A stretch of 64,000 bases of DNA, taken from assembly GCF_002155145.1 (NCBI RefSeq), contig NZ_CP021323.1, positions 1,612,001 through 1,676,000 of the forward strand. The letters are read 5' to 3'. Positions 1 through 9,553 of the stretch are shown one piece after another. A program made the translations under genes and the position numbers. This stretch comes from Kushneria konosiri. GTDB taxonomy: Bacteria; Pseudomonadota; Gammaproteobacteria; Pseudomonadales; Halomonadaceae. Under the pieces are notes generated by a model that did no database searches, had not been told where the DNA came from, and was given only the letters and a program-made list of their open reading frames with translations. Within the stretch, counting starts at the first letter, position 1; every line of letters starts with the position of its first letter.

Positions 1-59
1 AAGGCGTCGGTGGGCTCGCTGAAGCGACCGCCCCAGGATTGATTGGTGGTTTGCGTCAT
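1..59 (-). CDS. argH: Argininosuccinate lyase, N-terminal fragment
   Basis: Only the first 19 codons lie in the window; the rest runs off the left edge. The minus strand reads MTQTTNQSWGGRFSEPTDA from an ATG at 59. The WGGRFSEPTDA stretch is the conserved amino-terminal signature of argininosuccinate lyase, the last enzyme of arginine synthesis, which splits argininosuccinate into arginine and fumarate in the cytoplasm. The gene is divergent from hemC across about 200 bp. An argH-hemC divergent pair is common in gammaproteobacteria, which supports the call despite the short fragment. Confidence 0.85.
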   Translation of the reverse strand, partial: MTQTTNQSWGGRFSEPTDA

Positions 60-256
60 CTGCTGGCGATCCTGCATCGAAAGGGTCGGGACCGGGAGGC
101 CGGCACACTGCCGCCTCCATGGGCGCGTCAGTGTAACAAGAAGTCGATGGCCTGTCGGCACGCGACACACCCCTGTGATGCCTGCAATGACTGTTTTTTG
201 CCAGGCGTCACTGCTTTATCATGCCCTTCTCGTTTTGACCGCTATCAGGAGCGCTC

Positions 257-1210
257 GTGTCCGACAGAGCCACGATCAGAATTGCCACCCGCAAGAGTCA
301 GCTCGCCCTGTGGCAGGCGGAACACGTCAAGTCTCGTCTCGAGGCCCTGCATCCCGGGCTTGAGGTCGAACTTGTAGGCATGTCCACCCGCGGGGATCGC
401 ATTCTGGATACGCCGCTGGCCAAGATTGGCGGCAAGGGCCTGTTCGTCAAGGAGCTCGAGGAGGCGATGCTGGCAGGCCTTGCCGATATCGCCGTGCACT
501 CCATGAAGGATGTCCCGATGAGTTTCCCCGAAGGGCTCGGGTTGCATGCCATTCTGGATCGCGGTGCGCCCACCGACGCCTTTGTCTCCAACGACTATCC
601 GAATTTTGATGCGCTGCCGCAGGGCGCGCGCATCGGCACCTCGAGTCTTCGTCGCGCCCTGCAGATCCGTGCCGCCCGGCCCGATCTGGAAGTGCTCAGC
701 CTGCGCGGCAATGTCCAGACCCGGCTTGGCAAGCTCGACGGCGGCGAGTTTGACGCGATCGTGCTGGCTACCTCCGGGCTTGAGCGGCTCAATCTGGACA
801 TGCGCATTGCCGAACGGCTGGCCCCGGAGGTCATGCTGCCGGCCTGTGGTCAGGGCGCGCTTGGCATCGAATGTCGCAGCGATGATGAGACCCTGAGAGC
901 GCTGATCGCGCCGTTGATTGATCCCTCCTCCAGCCTTCGGGTGCGAGCCGAAAGGGCCATGAACACGCGCCTTGAAGGGGGCTGTCAGGTACCCATTGGC
1001 GGTTATGCGGTGCTGGAAGACAACGATCAGACGCTGTGGCTGCGAGCGCTGGTCGGCGCACCCGATGGCTCACAGGTCATCCATGCCGAAGCGCGCGGGC
1101 CGGCCGACGACCCGGAAACCCTGGGCATTCAGGTGGCTGAAGAGCTGCTCACCCGTGGTGCCGGCGCCATTCTTGATGCCGTCTACGCCGACGAACGGCC
1201 GCCGCGCTGA
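257..1210 (+). CDS. hemC: Porphobilinogen deaminase (hydroxymethylbilane synthase)
   Basis: This cytoplasmic enzyme joins four porphobilinogen molecules into hydroxymethylbilane in tetrapyrrole synthesis. The 317-residue product has the normal family length. It carries the N-terminal [15 protein letters not shown] signature, the HSMKDVP segment near residue 81, and [12 protein letters not shown], in which Cys243 is the expected attachment point of the dipyrromethane cofactor. Translation starts at a GTG at 257, preceded by CAGGAG at 247-252, at a rather short spacing. It is the first gene of a hemC-hemD-hemX-hemY operon, with 9 bp to hemD. Confidence 0.97.
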   Translation: MSDRATIRIATRKSQLALWQAEHVKSRLEALHPGLEVELVGMSTRGDRILDTPLAKIGGKGLFVKELEEAMLAGLADIAVHSMKDVPMSFPEGLGLHAILDRGAPTDAFVSNDYPNFDALPQGARIGTSSLRRALQIRAARPDLEVLSLRGNVQTRLGKLDGGEFDAIVLATSGLERLNLDMRIAERLAPEVMLPACGQGALGIECRSDDETLRALIAPLIDPSSSLRVRAERAMNTRLEGGCQVPIGGYAVLEDNDQTLWLRALVGAPDGSQVIHAEARGPADDPETLGIQVAEELLTRGAGAILDAVYADERPPR

Positions 1211-1219
1211 GGAGTCAGC

Positions 1220-2008
1220 ATGTCCCTTTCGTGTTCGACCCGGCATGATGTTGCCCTGATTGCCCGCCCCGGTGCCCGCGCGCAGGCGCTGGAGCAGGCG
1301 CTCGAAGCGATCGGGCTGGCGCCCCTTTCTCTGGACATCATGACTTTGGTCGCACGCGAACCGGACCCACAGGCGCGCACGCTCCTGTATGATCTGGACA
1401 ACTTCCGTCATGTCATCTGCACCAGTCCGTTTGCCGCGACCTGTCTGATCGAGGCCATCGAGGCACGCTGGCCACAGCTGCCCACCGGTATCGATTTTCA
1501 TGCCACCGGCGTGAGCACCGCAGAGGTGTTGAAGGTCGGACTGGGCGTTGAGGTCAGCGCCCCGGCACCGGGCACGGGCAGTGCCAGTGAAGCACTGCTT
1601 GAGCTGCCGGGGCTTCAGACTGTCGCCGGGGAGCGGGTCGCGCTGGTCTCGGGCGAGGGCGGACGCGAGCTGATTGAGCAGACGCTTTTTGAGCGTGGCG
1701 CCGAGGTATCACGGCTGTCACTCTATGAACGACGGCTACAGCCACCCGGCGAAGACATGCGTGACCGGCTGGCGCGAGGCGAGTTTGCGGTACTGATCGT
1801 GACCAGCCAGGAGCAGCTCGAGTACCTTGAACGATGGTGTACCCCGGTGACCCGGAAGCGACCGCTGGTCGTTTCCAGCCAGCGATTGGCTACAATGGCA
1901 GACAGGGATCACTTCGAATGTGTTTTCATTGCCGGCGATGCCACGCCGCAGACATTGGCAGAGACCTCGGCCATGGCCTGGCAGCAGGCGCTAGGCATAC
2001 CCGATTAA
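1220..2008 (+). CDS. hemD: Uroporphyrinogen-III synthase
   Basis: The enzyme closes hydroxymethylbilane into uroporphyrinogen III with inversion of ring D. The 262-residue protein starts at an ATG with GAGGAG just upstream, in the short gap after hemC. The sequence is divergent, as is normal for HemD. The recognisable parts are the beginning VALIARPGARAQ, the hinge region, and the second-domain pattern VALVSGEGGRELIEQTL with the following YERR. Its position as the second gene of the haem operon supports the assignment more strongly than motif similarity does. The next gene, hemX, starts 17 bp after its stop. Confidence 0.93.
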   Translation: MSLSCSTRHDVALIARPGARAQALEQALEAIGLAPLSLDIMTLVAREPDPQARTLLYDLDNFRHVICTSPFAATCLIEAIEARWPQLPTGIDFHATGVSTAEVLKVGLGVEVSAPAPGTGSASEALLELPGLQTVAGERVALVSGEGGRELIEQTLFERGAEVSRLSLYERRLQPPGEDMRDRLARGEFAVLIVTSQEQLEYLERWCTPVTRKRPLVVSSQRLATMADRDHFECVFIAGDATPQTLAETSAMAWQQALGIPD

Positions 2009-2025
2009 AAAAAGGGCAGCGATAA

Positions 2026-3348
2026 ATGAGCAAGCAGGAAAACGATAACGACGATCGCAGCAATGCATCTTCCGGCAGTGCGTCTACTGGTGATGCATCG
2101 ATTCATGGCGCCGCGACAGGCACCGGGACCGGTGGGGCGGCGGAAAATGCCGCAGTGACCGGTGAAAATGCGCGTACCGGCAGCATGACCGGGCCGGGCT
2201 CGGCCCAGTCCGGTGTCAGCAGCAGCGGTCGGCCGTTCGAACCCGGTGATATGCGTCCCGAGCATCGCCCGCGCCAGAAGGGGGGTCGTCGTTCTATATT
2301 GCTGCCCGTTTTACTTGTTCTGCTGTTGCTGGCTTTGGCAGCCCTCGGCTTTGGCGCCTGGTTGTTCGAGCAGCAGCGCAACGCGATGGATCAGTTGCGT
2401 CAGGATGTCAATCAGGTCCAGCAGAGCAGCAGTCAGTCTTCCCGCGAGGTTTCAAGCGCGCTTGAGTCGCGTGACCAGCGCCTTGGCCAGCTTCAGTCAA
2501 AGCTGCAGGAAAACGATCAGGCGCTGTCGCGCGTGATGGAAGAGCTGACGCGCAGTCAGCAGACTGACGAGCGCCAGTGGCAAAACGCCGAGATCGAATA
2601 CCTGCTGCGCATGGCCAACCAGCGTCTGCAGCTCGAGCGGGATATCAGCGGTGCCCAGTCGCTGCTTGAAACCGCTGATCAGCGCCTGCAGCAGATCGAC
2701 AACCCGGCCCAGCTGCCGGTACGCCGTGCGATTGCCTCTGAACTCTCCGAGCTGAAAAGCCTGCCCGAGGTGGATCGCAACGGCCTGTTTTTGACGCTCT
2801 CGGCAATGGCCGATCGCGTTGATGAGCTGCCGCTGTCCCAGGAAAGTGAAGCGCTGGCTGCGCAGAAGGATGACGGCTCGCTCTTTACCGGTGGCTGGCG
2901 CGAACAGCTCTCGCGCATGGGCACTCAGCTCAAGGATCTGGTCACGGTGCGCCGTCACGACGAGCCGCTGGAGGCACTGATTACGCCTGCACAGGAAGGC
3001 TATCTGCGTCAGAACGTGCGTTTGCTGCTGGAACAGGCCCAGCTGGGTGTCATGCGCAGCAATCAGGCGATCTATCAGGACAGCCTTGAGCGCGCCGGCA
3101 CGCTGATCACGACCTATTTCCGCACCGACGACAGCAATGTTCAGCGTCTGCGCGAGCAGATCCAGTCGCTGTCACAGCGCAATATCAGCCCTGAGCTGCC
3201 TGACATCAGTGGCTCAATCAATGCACTGGAGCGTTTGCAGCAAGCCCGTCAGAGCGGCCAATCGGGTCAGTCCAGCCAGAATGGCCAGTCCAGCCAGAGC
3301 GGCCAGAATAATCAGGGCAGCCAGAGCGGCCAGGGGGCGTCTTCATGA
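2026..3348 (+). CDS. hemX: HemX, membrane-anchored haem-operon protein
   Basis: This 440-residue protein has a low-complexity Ser/Gly/Thr/Ala-rich cytoplasmic start (residues 1-75), one strong transmembrane helix (about 88-111, rich in Leu), and a long periplasmic coiled coil rich in Gln and Arg (about 115-190). A helical domain follows, and the tail is built of Gln-Ser-Gly units. It resembles E. coli HemX, once called uroporphyrinogen-III methyltransferase, but it has no SAM-binding methyltransferase domain. Its biochemical role is unknown; it may organise haem enzymes at the membrane. The stop overlaps the hemY start in ATGA (3345-3348), so the two are translationally coupled. Confidence 0.9.
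   Translation: MSKQENDNDDRSNASSGSASTGDASIHGAATGTGTGGAAENAAVTGENARTGSMTGPGSAQSGVSSSGRPFEPGDMRPEHRPRQKGGRRSILLPVLLVLLLLALAALGFGAWLFEQQRNAMDQLRQDVNQVQQSSSQSSREVSSALESRDQRLGQLQSKLQENDQALSRVMEELTRSQQTDERQWQNAEIEYLLRMANQRLQLERDISGAQSLLETADQRLQQIDNPAQLPVRRAIASELSELKSLPEVDRNGLFLTLSAMADRVDELPLSQESEALAAQKDDGSLFTGGWREQLSRMGTQLKDLVTVRRHDEPLEALITPAQEGYLRQNVRLLLEQAQLGVMRSNQAIYQDSLERAGTLITTYFRTDDSNVQRLREQIQSLSQRNISPELPDISGSINALERLQQARQSGQSGQSSQNGQSSQSGQNNQGSQSGQGASS
3250..3336 (+). repeat. Gln-Ser-Gly codon repeat at the 3' end of hemX
   Basis: The last 30 or so codons of hemX are short imperfect units of CAG AGC GGC / CAG TCC AGC, giving a tail of alternating Gln, Ser, Gly and Asn. This is a low-complexity tract likely to vary in length between strains by slippage. 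It has no predicted fold. Confidence 0.7.
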
Positions 3349-4565
3349 GAAAGCTGATCCTGTTCATTGTCGTCGGGCTGGCGGCCGGGGCGCTGATCGG
3401 CCAGCTGATGATGTCCACGCCGGGCTACATCCTGATTCGGGTCGGCGACATCTCGCTGCAGACCTCCTTCTGGTTTGGCCTGCTGCTGCTGTTTGCACTC
3501 TTTCTGGTGGTGCATTTCGTTTTGCGTCTGCTCTGGCGTCTGCGTCGTCCGGTCAGCCGCATGAAGCTCTGGAATGCGCGTACCCGTAACCGTCAGGCCA
3601 TGCACCGTACCGTCAAGGGACTGGTGGCACTGGCCGAAGGGCGCTGGAAGCGTGCCGAGCAGTCACTGACCCGCTCGGCCGAGGACTCCTCCACGCCGCT
3701 GGTCAACTATCTCTCCGCGGCGCTGGCGGCCCACTATCAGGGGCGTCACGAACAGGCCGACGAGCTTTTGAAAAAGGCCCATCACAGCACCGAGGGTGCT
3801 GACAGTGCCGTGGGTCTGGTGCAGGCGCAGCTGATGCTGGATCGTCAGCAGTCCGAGCAGGCGCTCGCTACCCTGACCCGGCTGCAGACCCAGATGCCCG
3901 AGCATCCGCAGGTGCTCAAGCTGCTCAAGCAGGCTTACCTCAATGTCGAAGACTGGGAAGGTCTGCGCCAGCTGCTGCCGAAACTCGAACGCCATGACCT
4001 GATCAGCGAGGAAGAGCGCAAAACGCTCGAAAGACGCACCTATCTGGCACTTCTGACCCAGGCCGATCAGAAACAGGATGTCGATCAGGCGCGTGCGCTA
4101 TGGGCCGGTATGCCGGAATCCCTGCGCGGCGATGTGGACCTGGTGCTGTTGCAGGCGGCCGTGCTGGAGCGCGGCAATGACGCCGCCGAAGCCGAAAGCA
4201 TGATTCGCCAGTCACTGCGCAATCGCTGGGACAGCCGGCTGGTCGCGCATTACGGGCTGTTGTCGGTTGATCCGAGCCGTCAGCTGGTGACCGCTGAAAA
4301 ATGGCTGCAGGAGCGTCCCAACGATCCGGAGCTTCTGATGACGCTCGGCCGGCTCTCGCTGCGCAATGCCTACTGGGGCAAGGCACAGGAGTATTTCGAG
4401 GCCAGTCATCGTCAGCGCCCGAGCGGCGTGGCCTGTGCCGAGCTGGCAAGGCTTTATGCCAGCCTTGGCCAGCACAGCAAGAGTCAGCACTACTATCGCA
4501 AGAGCGTGGAGCTGCTGGACCGCTCGCTGCCGGCATTGCCACAGCCCAGCGAACACACCAGCTAG
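3345..4565 (+). CDS. hemY: HemY, TPR membrane protein of the haem operon
   Basis: The 406-residue protein begins with two transmembrane helices (about residues 3-25 and 38-62), followed by an Arg-rich linker and a helical tetratricopeptide-repeat domain to the C-terminus. This is the HemY_N plus TPR layout of gammaproteobacterial HemY, not the protoporphyrinogen oxidase of Gram-positives that shares the name. It is thought to act late in haem synthesis or as a scaffold at the inner membrane. The start codon overlaps the hemX stop by 4 bp. It is the last gene of the operon and a Rho-independent terminator follows its stop at once. Confidence 0.92.
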   Translation: MRKLILFIVVGLAAGALIGQLMMSTPGYILIRVGDISLQTSFWFGLLLLFALFLVVHFVLRLLWRLRRPVSRMKLWNARTRNRQAMHRTVKGLVALAEGRWKRAEQSLTRSAEDSSTPLVNYLSAALAAHYQGRHEQADELLKKAHHSTEGADSAVGLVQAQLMLDRQQSEQALATLTRLQTQMPEHPQVLKLLKQAYLNVEDWEGLRQLLPKLERHDLISEEERKTLERRTYLALLTQADQKQDVDQARALWAGMPESLRGDVDLVLLQAAVLERGNDAAEAESMIRQSLRNRWDSRLVAHYGLLSVDPSRQLVTAEKWLQERPNDPELLMTLGRLSLRNAYWGKAQEYFEASHRQRPSGVACAELARLYASLGQHSKSQHYYRKSVELLDRSLPALPQPSEHTS

Positions 4566-4583
4566 TGTCGAAGCTTGAATGAC

Positions 4584-4607
4584 AGAGCGCCTGCGGGCGC
4601 TCTTTTT
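4584..4607 (+). terminator. Rho-independent terminator of hemCDXY
   Basis: GAGCGCC (4585-4591), a four-base loop TGCG, then GGCGCTC (4596-4602) and a run of five T. It lies about 20 bp after the hemY stop, on the same strand. Confidence 0.9.
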
Positions 4608-4705
4608 CATGGAACGGTCACCATTTTCGAGTTCACGCCTGTAGTCCGTGAGCGGCCACAGCGCGTATCAACGTCTCGGGCGTCATGTTTTGGAGAGTCA
4701 TGCTC

Positions 4706-7432
4706 ATGCAGTCAACCGGCATCATGAATCCCCCAGGTCCTTCGTGGCGCGCCAGGCTGGCGCGCTCAGGGCGTTGTCTTGCAGGTCGTTGTGTCGCAGG
4801 GCTTTGGCTGGCTGCGGCGAGCATAACCGGCGTTCAGGCCCAGGATCAGTCGGACGATGTGCTGCGCACCACGCTCGATAACGGCCTCGAAGTCGTGATC
4901 GTTCACAGCGATCTCGCGCCGGTAGTGACCACTCAGGTCAACTATCACGTCGGCGCCAGCGAAGCCTCCAGCGATTTCCCCGGCACCGCGCACGCCGTTG
5001 AACACATGATGTTCCGGGGTGGGCCGGGGCTTTCAAAGGATCAGCTCTCGGTCATTTCAGCCAACATGGGCGGCAACATGAACGCCTTTACCGAGAATGA
5101 TCGTACCCAGTATCACTTCACCGTCCCGGCCGAGGATCTGGACGTGGCCCTGCACATCGAGGCCTCGCGCATGAAGGCCATCGACATGAGTGAGGCCGAC
5201 TGGGCCCAGGAGCGCGGCGCCATCGAACAGGAGGTGTCGGGCAATCTTTCCAATCCGGCCTTTCGCTTTTATACCCAGCTGGTCGAGGAGCTTTATCGCG
5301 GCACGCCCTACGCCTGGACGCCGCTGGGGACACGCGACTCCTTTGATAATACTACCGCCGCGCGTTTGAAGGCCTTCCACGACCAGTGGTATGTGCCCAA
5401 CAACGCCACACTGGTGATTGCCGGCGATGTGGACCCGCAGCAGGCGCTTGCCCGCGTGAAGACCCTGTTCGGCGACATCCCCGAAAAGACGCTGCCCGGC
5501 CGCCCCGATTTTGATTTCGAACCGGTCAGGGCGCGTACCATCGAACTGCCTACCAATAGCCCCTACGGCTCGATCTACATGGGCTGGCGCACGCCCGGTC
5601 TGCAGGACGACGATTTCGCGACCACCCAGGTACTGCTGGACGTGCTGGGCTCCGAGCGTGGCGAGCTCGCCGCCATGGGGTATGACGGCACGGCACTGGC
5701 CGGCGGCATGGGCGGACAGCTGCAGCCTCATGCGGGACTGGCCATGGCGGTGGGCGTCTTCCCTCAGGGCGCCGATCCGGCACCGGTCAGGGCCCGCATG
5801 CGCCATATCATCGCTGACGTGGTCAAAAACGGCGTGGACCCATCGCTGGTCGCGGCGGCGAAGCGTCGGATCATTGCGGAAGTGGATGCCTCGCGCGAGT
5901 CGGTGTCGGGACTGGCCAGCGCCTGGTCCGATGCGCTGATCAAGCGCGGGCTCGATTCTCCTCAACAAATGAAGGCGCAGTATGAGGCGGTCACCGTAGA
6001 GGACGTTAACGCGCTGGCCCAAAGGCTTTTGAAACCCGAGCACGCCATTACCGCCGTGCTGACACCGGAAACCTCCGGTGAGCCCACCAGCAGCGAGGGT
6101 TACGGCAAGCCGGAGGATCTGACCACCACGCCCAGCGGCCCGGTGACGCTGCCCTCCTGGGCGGCGCACGCCTTTGATAACCTCGATATTCCGGTCTCGA
6201 CGCTCGATCCGAAGGACTACCGGCTGGACAACGGCCTGCGCCTGATCGTGCAGCCTGAAACGGCCAGCGATCGCGTGATGGTCAGCGGGGCCATCCAGAC
6301 CAACGCAGACCTTCAGACCCCGCCGGGCAAGGAGGGCGTTGCCGATATCCTGGAAGGCCTGTACGGCTACGGCAGCCAGTCACTGGATCGTCGGGCGCTG
6401 CGCGCGGCAGTGGATGCGCTGGGCGCCGAGGAAAGTGCCGGTACCCGCTTCGGGCTGGTCGTGCCGAAGGCGCATTTCGATGAAGGGCTGGCGCTGCTGG
6501 CCGATCATCAGCTTAATCCAGTCTTTTCGAAAGACGCCTTTGACACCCTCAAGCAGCAGAGTGCCCAGGCGCTGCCCGGTCGTCTGAAAAGTCCGGGATT
6601 CCAGAATGCTCAGGCCATGCTGGCGGCGCTGCTACCAAAGGACGACCCCATGCAGCGCCACGCGACGCCCGAGTCGATCAAGGGCATTACGCTTGATGAC
6701 GTGAAGCAGTATTTCGCGCGCATCTCGCGTCCCGACATGACCACCATGGTGGTGGTCGGTGACGTCGACCCCGACAAGGTGCGTGATCAGGTGGCGCGCT
6801 ATTTCGGCGACTGGCAGGCGCAGGGCCCGAAACCGGAGGTGGATTATCCGGCCGTGCCACTCAACGCCGCCGGCGCCTATCACACGCCTGACAGCGCGGC
6901 GAGCCAGTCACAGGTGTCCATGTCGCAGATGATGGATATCGATCGCGACAGTGAAGATCGCTTTGCGCTGTTTCTGGGCAATCAGGTGCTCAGCGGTGAT
7001 TTTGCCTCGCGGCTGCATCAGGCGCTGCGCGAACAGCGCGGGCTGGTTTACGGGGTGAGCTCGAATCTGAGTCTCGAGGCCCATCGCGGTCGCTTCAATG
7101 TCAGCTTCGGCAGTGACCCCGACAATGTGCAAAAGGCCCGCGAGCTGGTCATTCGCAATCTCGAGCGGATGCAGGATGAGCCGGTCAGCGACAGCGATCT
7201 GCACCGGGCCAAGAGCATTCTGTTGCGGGCGATGCCCATGCAGTCGGCAAGCTACGGTGCCATCAGCGGCTCGCTTTTGAATCTGGCACTTGCCGACAAG
7301 CCGCTGGATGCCACCACGAAGGCCGCACAGAAGTTTGTGAAACTTACACCCGATGAGGTGCAAAAGGCCTTCAGGGCGTATATTCGTCCGGACGGATTTG
7401 TCACTGGCGTTCGGGGGCCTGATACGCCCTGA
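4706..7432 (+). CDS. Zinc M16 (pitrilysin-like) peptidase, two-domain, exported
   Basis: This is an exported zinc metallopeptidase of family M16, likely degrading peptides in the periplasm. From the chosen start it has 908 residues. An Arg-rich N-terminus and hydrophobic stretch ending near VQAQ (about residues 28-46) form a signal peptide. The inverted zinc motif HAVEH is at residues 96-100, and the downstream glutamate lies in AIEQEVSGN. The second half (from about residue 500) repeats the fold without HxxEH, the usual inactive C-terminal M16 domain. ATGs exist at 4685, 4700 and 4706; I chose 4706 because GGAGAG (4692-4697) sits 8 bp before it, but only 2 bp before 4700. Confidence 0.92.
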   Translation: MQSTGIMNPPGPSWRARLARSGRCLAGRCVAGLWLAAASITGVQAQDQSDDVLRTTLDNGLEVVIVHSDLAPVVTTQVNYHVGASEASSDFPGTAHAVEHMMFRGGPGLSKDQLSVISANMGGNMNAFTENDRTQYHFTVPAEDLDVALHIEASRMKAIDMSEADWAQERGAIEQEVSGNLSNPAFRFYTQLVEELYRGTPYAWTPLGTRDSFDNTTAARLKAFHDQWYVPNNATLVIAGDVDPQQALARVKTLFGDIPEKTLPGRPDFDFEPVRARTIELPTNSPYGSIYMGWRTPGLQDDDFATTQVLLDVLGSERGELAAMGYDGTALAGGMGGQLQPHAGLAMAVGVFPQGADPAPVRARMRHIIADVVKNGVDPSLVAAAKRRIIAEVDASRESVSGLASAWSDALIKRGLDSPQQMKAQYEAVTVEDVNALAQRLLKPEHAITAVLTPETSGEPTSSEGYGKPEDLTTTPSGPVTLPSWAAHAFDNLDIPVSTLDPKDYRLDNGLRLIVQPETASDRVMVSGAIQTNADLQTPPGKEGVADILEGLYGYGSQSLDRRALRAAVDALGAEESAGTRFGLVVPKAHFDEGLALLADHQLNPVFSKDAFDTLKQQSAQALPGRLKSPGFQNAQAMLAALLPKDDPMQRHATPESIKGITLDDVKQYFARISRPDMTTMVVVGDVDPDKVRDQVARYFGDWQAQGPKPEVDYPAVPLNAAGAYHTPDSAASQSQVSMSQMMDIDRDSEDRFALFLGNQVLSGDFASRLHQALREQRGLVYGVSSNLSLEAHRGRFNVSFGSDPDNVQKARELVIRNLERMQDEPVSDSDLHRAKSILLRAMPMQSASYGAISGSLLNLALADKPLDATTKAAQKFVKLTPDEVQKAFRAYIRPDGFVTGVRGPDTP

Positions 7433-7475
7433 TCTGCCGCGCGGTTCGAATTCAGCCAGGGTACAAGGAGCCAGG

Positions 7476-8141
7476 ATGAAGCTCTTGCTGGTAGAAGATG
7501 ATGCTCTCCTGTCGGAGAGCCTCGCCGAATGTCTGGAAGAGGCCGGTTACAGCACGGACACTGCGGCCACTGTCCAGACAGCGCGGGCGCTGGTGAATAC
7601 GGAGCCCTATTCACTGGCGATACTGGACCTCGGGCTGCCGGATGGATCGGGACTCGAGCTTTTGAGACAGTGGCGGTCGCAGCGCTGGTCAGTCCCGATA
7701 TTGATTCTGACCGCCCGCGACGGCTGGACCGACAAGGTGGAAGGGTTGCGTGCCGGTGCCGATGATTACCTGACCAAGCCTTTTCATGAGGAGGAGCTGC
7801 TGGCACGCCTGCAGGCGCTGCTGCGTCGTCGTTCCGGCACACTCGCCAGTGTTCTGGAAGTCAACGATATCCTTCTGGACGAGGACCGCCAGCAGTGCCG
7901 CCTGGGGCAGGGCGAATGGCAGACGCTGACATCGACCGAATTTCGCCTGCTTCGCTATCTCATGCATTATCCGGATCGCGTCCACTCCAAGCATCATCTG
8001 CTGGATCAGCTCTATGCCCTTGAGCAGGATGCCGCCGCCCCGAACCTGATCGAGGTCTACATTGCACGACTTCGGCACCGATTGGGGCGAGAGCGCATCG
8101 TGACCCGGCGGGGTGAGGGGTACATGCTTGTTTCTACCTGA
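7476..8141 (+). CDS. OmpR/PhoP-family response regulator
   Basis: This 221-residue cytoplasmic transcription factor has an N-terminal receiver domain with the acidic pair in VEDDA, the phosphoacceptor Asp51 in AILDLGLPDG, and the conserved Lys in LTKPF. A C-terminal winged-helix DNA-binding domain follows (EFRLLRYLM through RGEGYML). It resembles PhoP/QseB. The start is an ATG at 7476 with AAGGAG upstream. It overlaps the following histidine kinase gene, so the two form an operon. The adjoining copper block suggests a possible target, but no regulator-box evidence shows this, and PhoP/QseB-type regulators often sense other signals. Confidence 0.93.
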   Translation: MKLLLVEDDALLSESLAECLEEAGYSTDTAATVQTARALVNTEPYSLAILDLGLPDGSGLELLRQWRSQRWSVPILILTARDGWTDKVEGLRAGADDYLTKPFHEEELLARLQALLRRRSGTLASVLEVNDILLDEDRQQCRLGQGEWQTLTSTEFRLLRYLMHYPDRVHSKHHLLDQLYALEQDAAAPNLIEVYIARLRHRLGRERIVTRRGEGYMLVST

Positions 8142-9444
8142 CCGACGAAGTCTACGCCTGCGGTTGCTGGGCACGCTGACAATCATGGCCATGACGGTCG
8201 TGATCGTTACCTGGTGGCTGCATGGGATGCTGCTGGATCGTCTCGCCCGTGAATTTCTGGCAGATCGACTCCAGCAGGAGGCGCTGTACAGTGTGCAGCA
8301 CCTGCAGTCCAGCCACGGTCCCGAGTCACCGGACCCCCGGGTAATGACCGGCAGTGTTGATATCTTTCATCACTTCTACCTGCTGGACGTCAATGGACAG
8401 CTCAAGAGCTCTCATCCTGACCGCCTGCCGGCGCTGACTCCGCTGCTCAAGGGGCCTCTGGAGAAGGCCGAAGAAAGGCAGTGGCGTGACCATCGTCTTT
8501 TGATCTGGCGGACTCGATTCATGCTCGAGGGCCAGCCTGCGACCCTGGTCATCGGAGAGGACTTTGCCAGTATCGAACGTGGGCTTGCGCGGCTGCACAA
8601 GTGGATTGCAGTCATCTCGGCGGCCATTCTGGCAGGGCTTTTGCTGCTGAACCTGGTGGCCGTCAACCGGGCGCTGCTCCCCTTTTCAAGGCTTGCCCGT
8701 CAGCTGGTAGAGCTGCAACAGGGGAAAAGGTCACGCCTTGAGATTGAAACCGTGTCCGAACTGGATGCTCCGATCGAGCAGCTCAATACCTTCCTGGATG
8801 ATCAGGAGCGCCGCCAGCAGCGCTCGCGGGAGTCGCTTGCCAATCTCTCGCACGCCATCAGGGCGCCACTGACGGCCGTCATCCAATCGCTGCGCTCGCG
8901 CCGCGAGCTGGACGCCGAGCGGCGAACGCGCCTTCTGGAGCGCCTCCACGACATCGATGAGAAACTGGGCGCCGAGCTGCGGCGTTCCCGTATTGCCGGC
9001 CCAGGTGCCGGTCAGCAGTCCATGAGCATGGCGGACGTCAATTCATTGCTGGACATGTTCACCTCACTCTATCCCGACGTCATGTTTGCGCTTGATACCC
9101 GCGCCGAGACCACTGCGACACGATGGCCGATGGAACGTCAGGACGGCATGGAAATGCTGGGTATCGTGCTGGACAACGCCGGGAAATGGGCTCGCCAGCG
9201 CGTCGAGCTGACGCTGTGTGATCAGCCACCGGGTCTTGGAATTGAAGACGATGGTCCGGGCGTGCCCGATGAGCTGCTAAATCAGCTGGGCCAGCGCGGC
9301 TGGCGGCTGGATGAGCAGCGTCACGGCCATGGTTTGGGATTGTCCATCCTTGCCCAGCTGATGGAACGCTATGAGGGACAGGTGCGTTACACGCGAGCGT
9401 CACTGGGCGGGCTGCGCGTCGACATCGAGTTCCCGCGGGTCTGA
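8113..9444 (+). CDS. Membrane sensor histidine kinase (PhoQ/QseC-like)
   Basis: The partner of the preceding response regulator has 443 residues. It has a first transmembrane helix (about 18-40), a periplasmic sensor loop (about 41-162), a second helix (about 164-187), a HAMP-like linker, a dimerisation helix with the phosphoacceptor His247, and an ATPase domain (VLDNAGKWARQ; GIEDDGPGVPDE; GHGLGLSILAQL). The H-box reads SHAIRAPL rather than the usual HELRTPL: the phosphorylated His is kept but the neighbouring residues differ, as in PhoQ-type kinases. The start is a GTG at 8113, overlapping the regulator by 29 bp; a TTG at 8128 is an alternative. Confidence 0.9.
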   Translation: MRGTCLFLPDRRSLRLRLLGTLTIMAMTVVIVTWWLHGMLLDRLAREFLADRLQQEALYSVQHLQSSHGPESPDPRVMTGSVDIFHHFYLLDVNGQLKSSHPDRLPALTPLLKGPLEKAEERQWRDHRLLIWRTRFMLEGQPATLVIGEDFASIERGLARLHKWIAVISAAILAGLLLLNLVAVNRALLPFSRLARQLVELQQGKRSRLEIETVSELDAPIEQLNTFLDDQERRQQRSRESLANLSHAIRAPLTAVIQSLRSRRELDAERRTRLLERLHDIDEKLGAELRRSRIAGPGAGQQSMSMADVNSLLDMFTSLYPDVMFALDTRAETTATRWPMERQDGMEMLGIVLDNAGKWARQRVELTLCDQPPGLGIEDDGPGVPDELLNQLGQRGWRLDEQRHGHGLGLSILAQLMERYEGQVRYTRASLGGLRVDIEFPRV

Positions 9445-9553
9445 CGGGGCACCAGTCAAAAAATGTCGTTTACGATACCGACCGTGATGTTTTTCAGGTT
9501 CTTCTCAGAAAGCAGGCGCAGGATGCAGGAATATTCTCCTGCGGAGTCTGCTC

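Noticed and set aside
5057-6169. 370-codon open frame opposite the M16 peptidase
   Set aside because: Antisense to a strong family match; composition is that of a shadow frame in GC-rich DNA.
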